From NCBI GenBank assembly GCA_002914805.1, contig JXTB01000583.1:1-64000 (forward strand): 64,000 nt of DNA, written 5' to 3'. The notes beneath the pieces are model-generated. The model saw nothing but the letters and a program-made list of their open reading frames with translations. It was not told the origin of the DNA and made no database searches. Positions 62,434 to 64,000 of the stretch are shown here, piece by piece. Numbering within the stretch: position 1 is the stretch's first letter; each line of letters opens with the position of its first letter. This DNA comes from Parasponia andersonii (lineage: Eukaryota > Streptophyta > Magnoliopsida > Rosales > Cannabaceae). Made by a program: the position numbers and the translations under genes.

Positions 62434-64000
62434 TCAAATAAGCTTGCTCGTTCTTCGTCTTGATGGTCCTCCAGGAAAGAGCTTCATGATCCATCCCAGG
62501 ACTCTCTCAACCACCTAGAAGAAAAGGCATAGATGAAAATAATAAAAATGAAATATGTTCTAAACTCGTTTGCTAACGAAGGTGATTACTGAAAATGTTC
62601 AGCTTCTTGTTTAGAAGATCACCAAATTAGTGCTTGTTTCCAGTGAAAAGAAATAAAAATGCCAATATCCAATATACTTGAATTCAGGAAGAAGAAAAGT
62701 TACACACTACCTCGTCACCTTCATCAGCATATTGAATGTTATCACGCATATCACGAGGATTGGGCTGTCTTGCAGATATATTCTCGTTGACCATACTTCG
62801 AGCAGTCAAAAGCTCTAATCTTTGAGTTTGAGCTTCAAGTTTCCGGGACAACTCGTTGTTCAACTCCTTCATTTGTTATACAAACGTAAGCAGATAATAT
62901 TGCAATACGCAATAGCATAATTACAGCTCTGAAGATAGTATAAGAATAATAAGCCAGATATGTAGATCTTTATATGCCAAACTGGAACTGATACCTATTT
63001 CAGAACAAATTTTACCGAAGGATGACATGTATCAATTCTAGATTAATCCAAGCAAGCTTCTCCTCGTCTCAAGATATGACAAAAGTTGAATACCAGCAAC
63101 TCAAAAGAAAAATAGTAAATGGCATTCTAATAAAGACAAAGTTCAGAACTGCATACCTTCAACTTAGAACACTGAGATGATTCAGAAGCCAAAGTTTGTA
63201 TCAACTCTTCCTTCTCCAAAGCTAACTGCAAGAAGAAATGTCCAGTAATTGTTTGGTTAGGAACACAATTTCCCAAATAGATTCCATTCAATTAAACAAT
63301 ATCCGATGTACTAGTTTTACTCAAAAACCTAAAATCTCGGGGCATAAACCAAAACCACATAAGAAATTACCACTTTAAAAATGAAAGGGTTGACCATACC
63401 TCTGCGATTAATGCATTAATATTCTGAATCATTCTCATCTGATCAAGAGGTATATTTGAATAGCCATTAACAGGCAACATTGAAGAATCGGAGGTGTCAC
63501 TTCCAATAAGAGATGTGTCAAGCACTTCCTGACTTGGGGTGTCAGTAATGGTATCTTCATCTGCTGCATGAATTCAACTAGTAAAGCTAAAACCCAAAAA
63601 AGTAGAGGGAAAATAATGAAGGAAAAAATGAATGATGCATCCAGCTATCTGCAGCTATTCTTCACGACAAATAGCTTAGATACTCTGAGAACCAAGAATT
63701 ATATTTTTTTTTCTTCTCCAAACTGAACAATCACTTTGGCTTCCTTCACATGAGAACAAACTGCAGTATAGCCTTAACAATCAAGACCAGTTTCTTATTG
63801 CAAGGGATGAAATAAAATGATCTAAAATGAAAGCAGCAATATCCTCAATAGTTTCCGTCAGAGTAAAAAACATGAAGGTCCCAAGTAAACGTCAATACCT
63901 AAATCTTCTGTAGAAGTAGACACATCTTTCTTATGTGTAATACTTTTTGTAACATCAATGGACTTTCCACTTGTGGAAGCTTTGCGTAATTTAGACTGCA
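62434..64000 (-). CDS. BLISTER-like coiled-coil protein, C-terminal five exons (5' partial)
   Basis: BLISTER (also KOLD SENSITIVE-1) of Arabidopsis is a plant-specific coiled-coil protein that interacts with the Polycomb protein CURLY LEAF and affects development and cold and stress responses. Exons on the minus strand: 63899-64000 and beyond, 63400-63563, 63157-63225, 62711-62866, 62434-62514. The translation includes KASTSGKSIDVTKS, KKDVSTSTEDL, PLDQMRMIQNINALIAE, LALEKEELIQTLASES, ELNNELSRKLEAQTQRLELL, and ADEGDE-VVERVLGWIMKLFPGG, ending RRRTSKLI. These agree well with my memory of the C-terminal part of BLISTER: the Ser/Thr-rich linker, the coiled coil and the conserved tail. The rest of the gene lies beyond 64000. 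The acceptor of the fourth exon (aacaaatgaag) is purine-rich and unusual. Identification is by recall without a search; other plant coiled-coil families are a weaker alternative. Confidence 0.78.

Overview
The window is nuclear DNA of a flowering plant, almost certainly a dicot. It has intron-rich genes with GT-AG splice sites, very AT-rich intergenic sequence with TA, CT and ATT microsatellites, and plant-only gene families (myosin XI, YUCCA, HCAR, PRISE/VEP1, BLISTER). The TGTAAAAAC-type solo LTRs remind me of Rosales genomes, but that is only an impression. Layout: (1) 57-9588 (+), the C-terminal two-thirds of a class XI myosin in 25 exons; (2) 10790-15080 (+), a decayed L1-type LINE split by an unclassified insert; (3) 15656-17896 (-), a solo LTR with a 5-bp target duplication; (4) about 18250-21212 (+), a complete progesterone 5-beta-reductase/iridoid synthase-like (PRISE) gene with a probable 5'UTR intron; (5) 21213-30767, AT-rich spacer holding a second LTR of the same family (26023-27783, +) that contains an assembly gap; (6) 30768-38056, a CACTA-type DNA transposon derivative with an ATA target duplication, into which a third, related LTR (34451-37190) is nested; (7) 38057-45000, spacer with a recent 100-bp tandem duplication and a GC-rich LTR-like island; (8) 45368-47375 (+), a complete YUC3-type auxin-biosynthesis flavin monooxygenase; (9) 51021-56291 (-), a complete 7-hydroxymethyl chlorophyll a reductase (HCAR) in 18 or 19 exons; (10) 59447-60921, a non-coding TIR-like element with an internal TGTAAACAA array; (11) 62434-64000 (-), the C-terminal five exons of a BLISTER-like coiled-coil protein. 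The genes do not form a pathway: they act in actin-based transport, steroid/enone reduction, auxin synthesis, chlorophyll b-to-a conversion and Polycomb-linked development. The order myosin XI, YUC3, HCAR matches, from memory, the Arabidopsis run AT1G04600-AT1G04610-AT1G04620, so the window looks like a conserved dicot block expanded by transposons and with a PRISE gene lying between the myosin and YUC3. I found no single undescribed system. The items most worth a second look are the conserved block, the nested CACTA/LTR structure, the inverted LTR pair around the PRISE gene, the array-bearing TIR element at 59.4-60.9 kb, and several splice alternatives in host genes.
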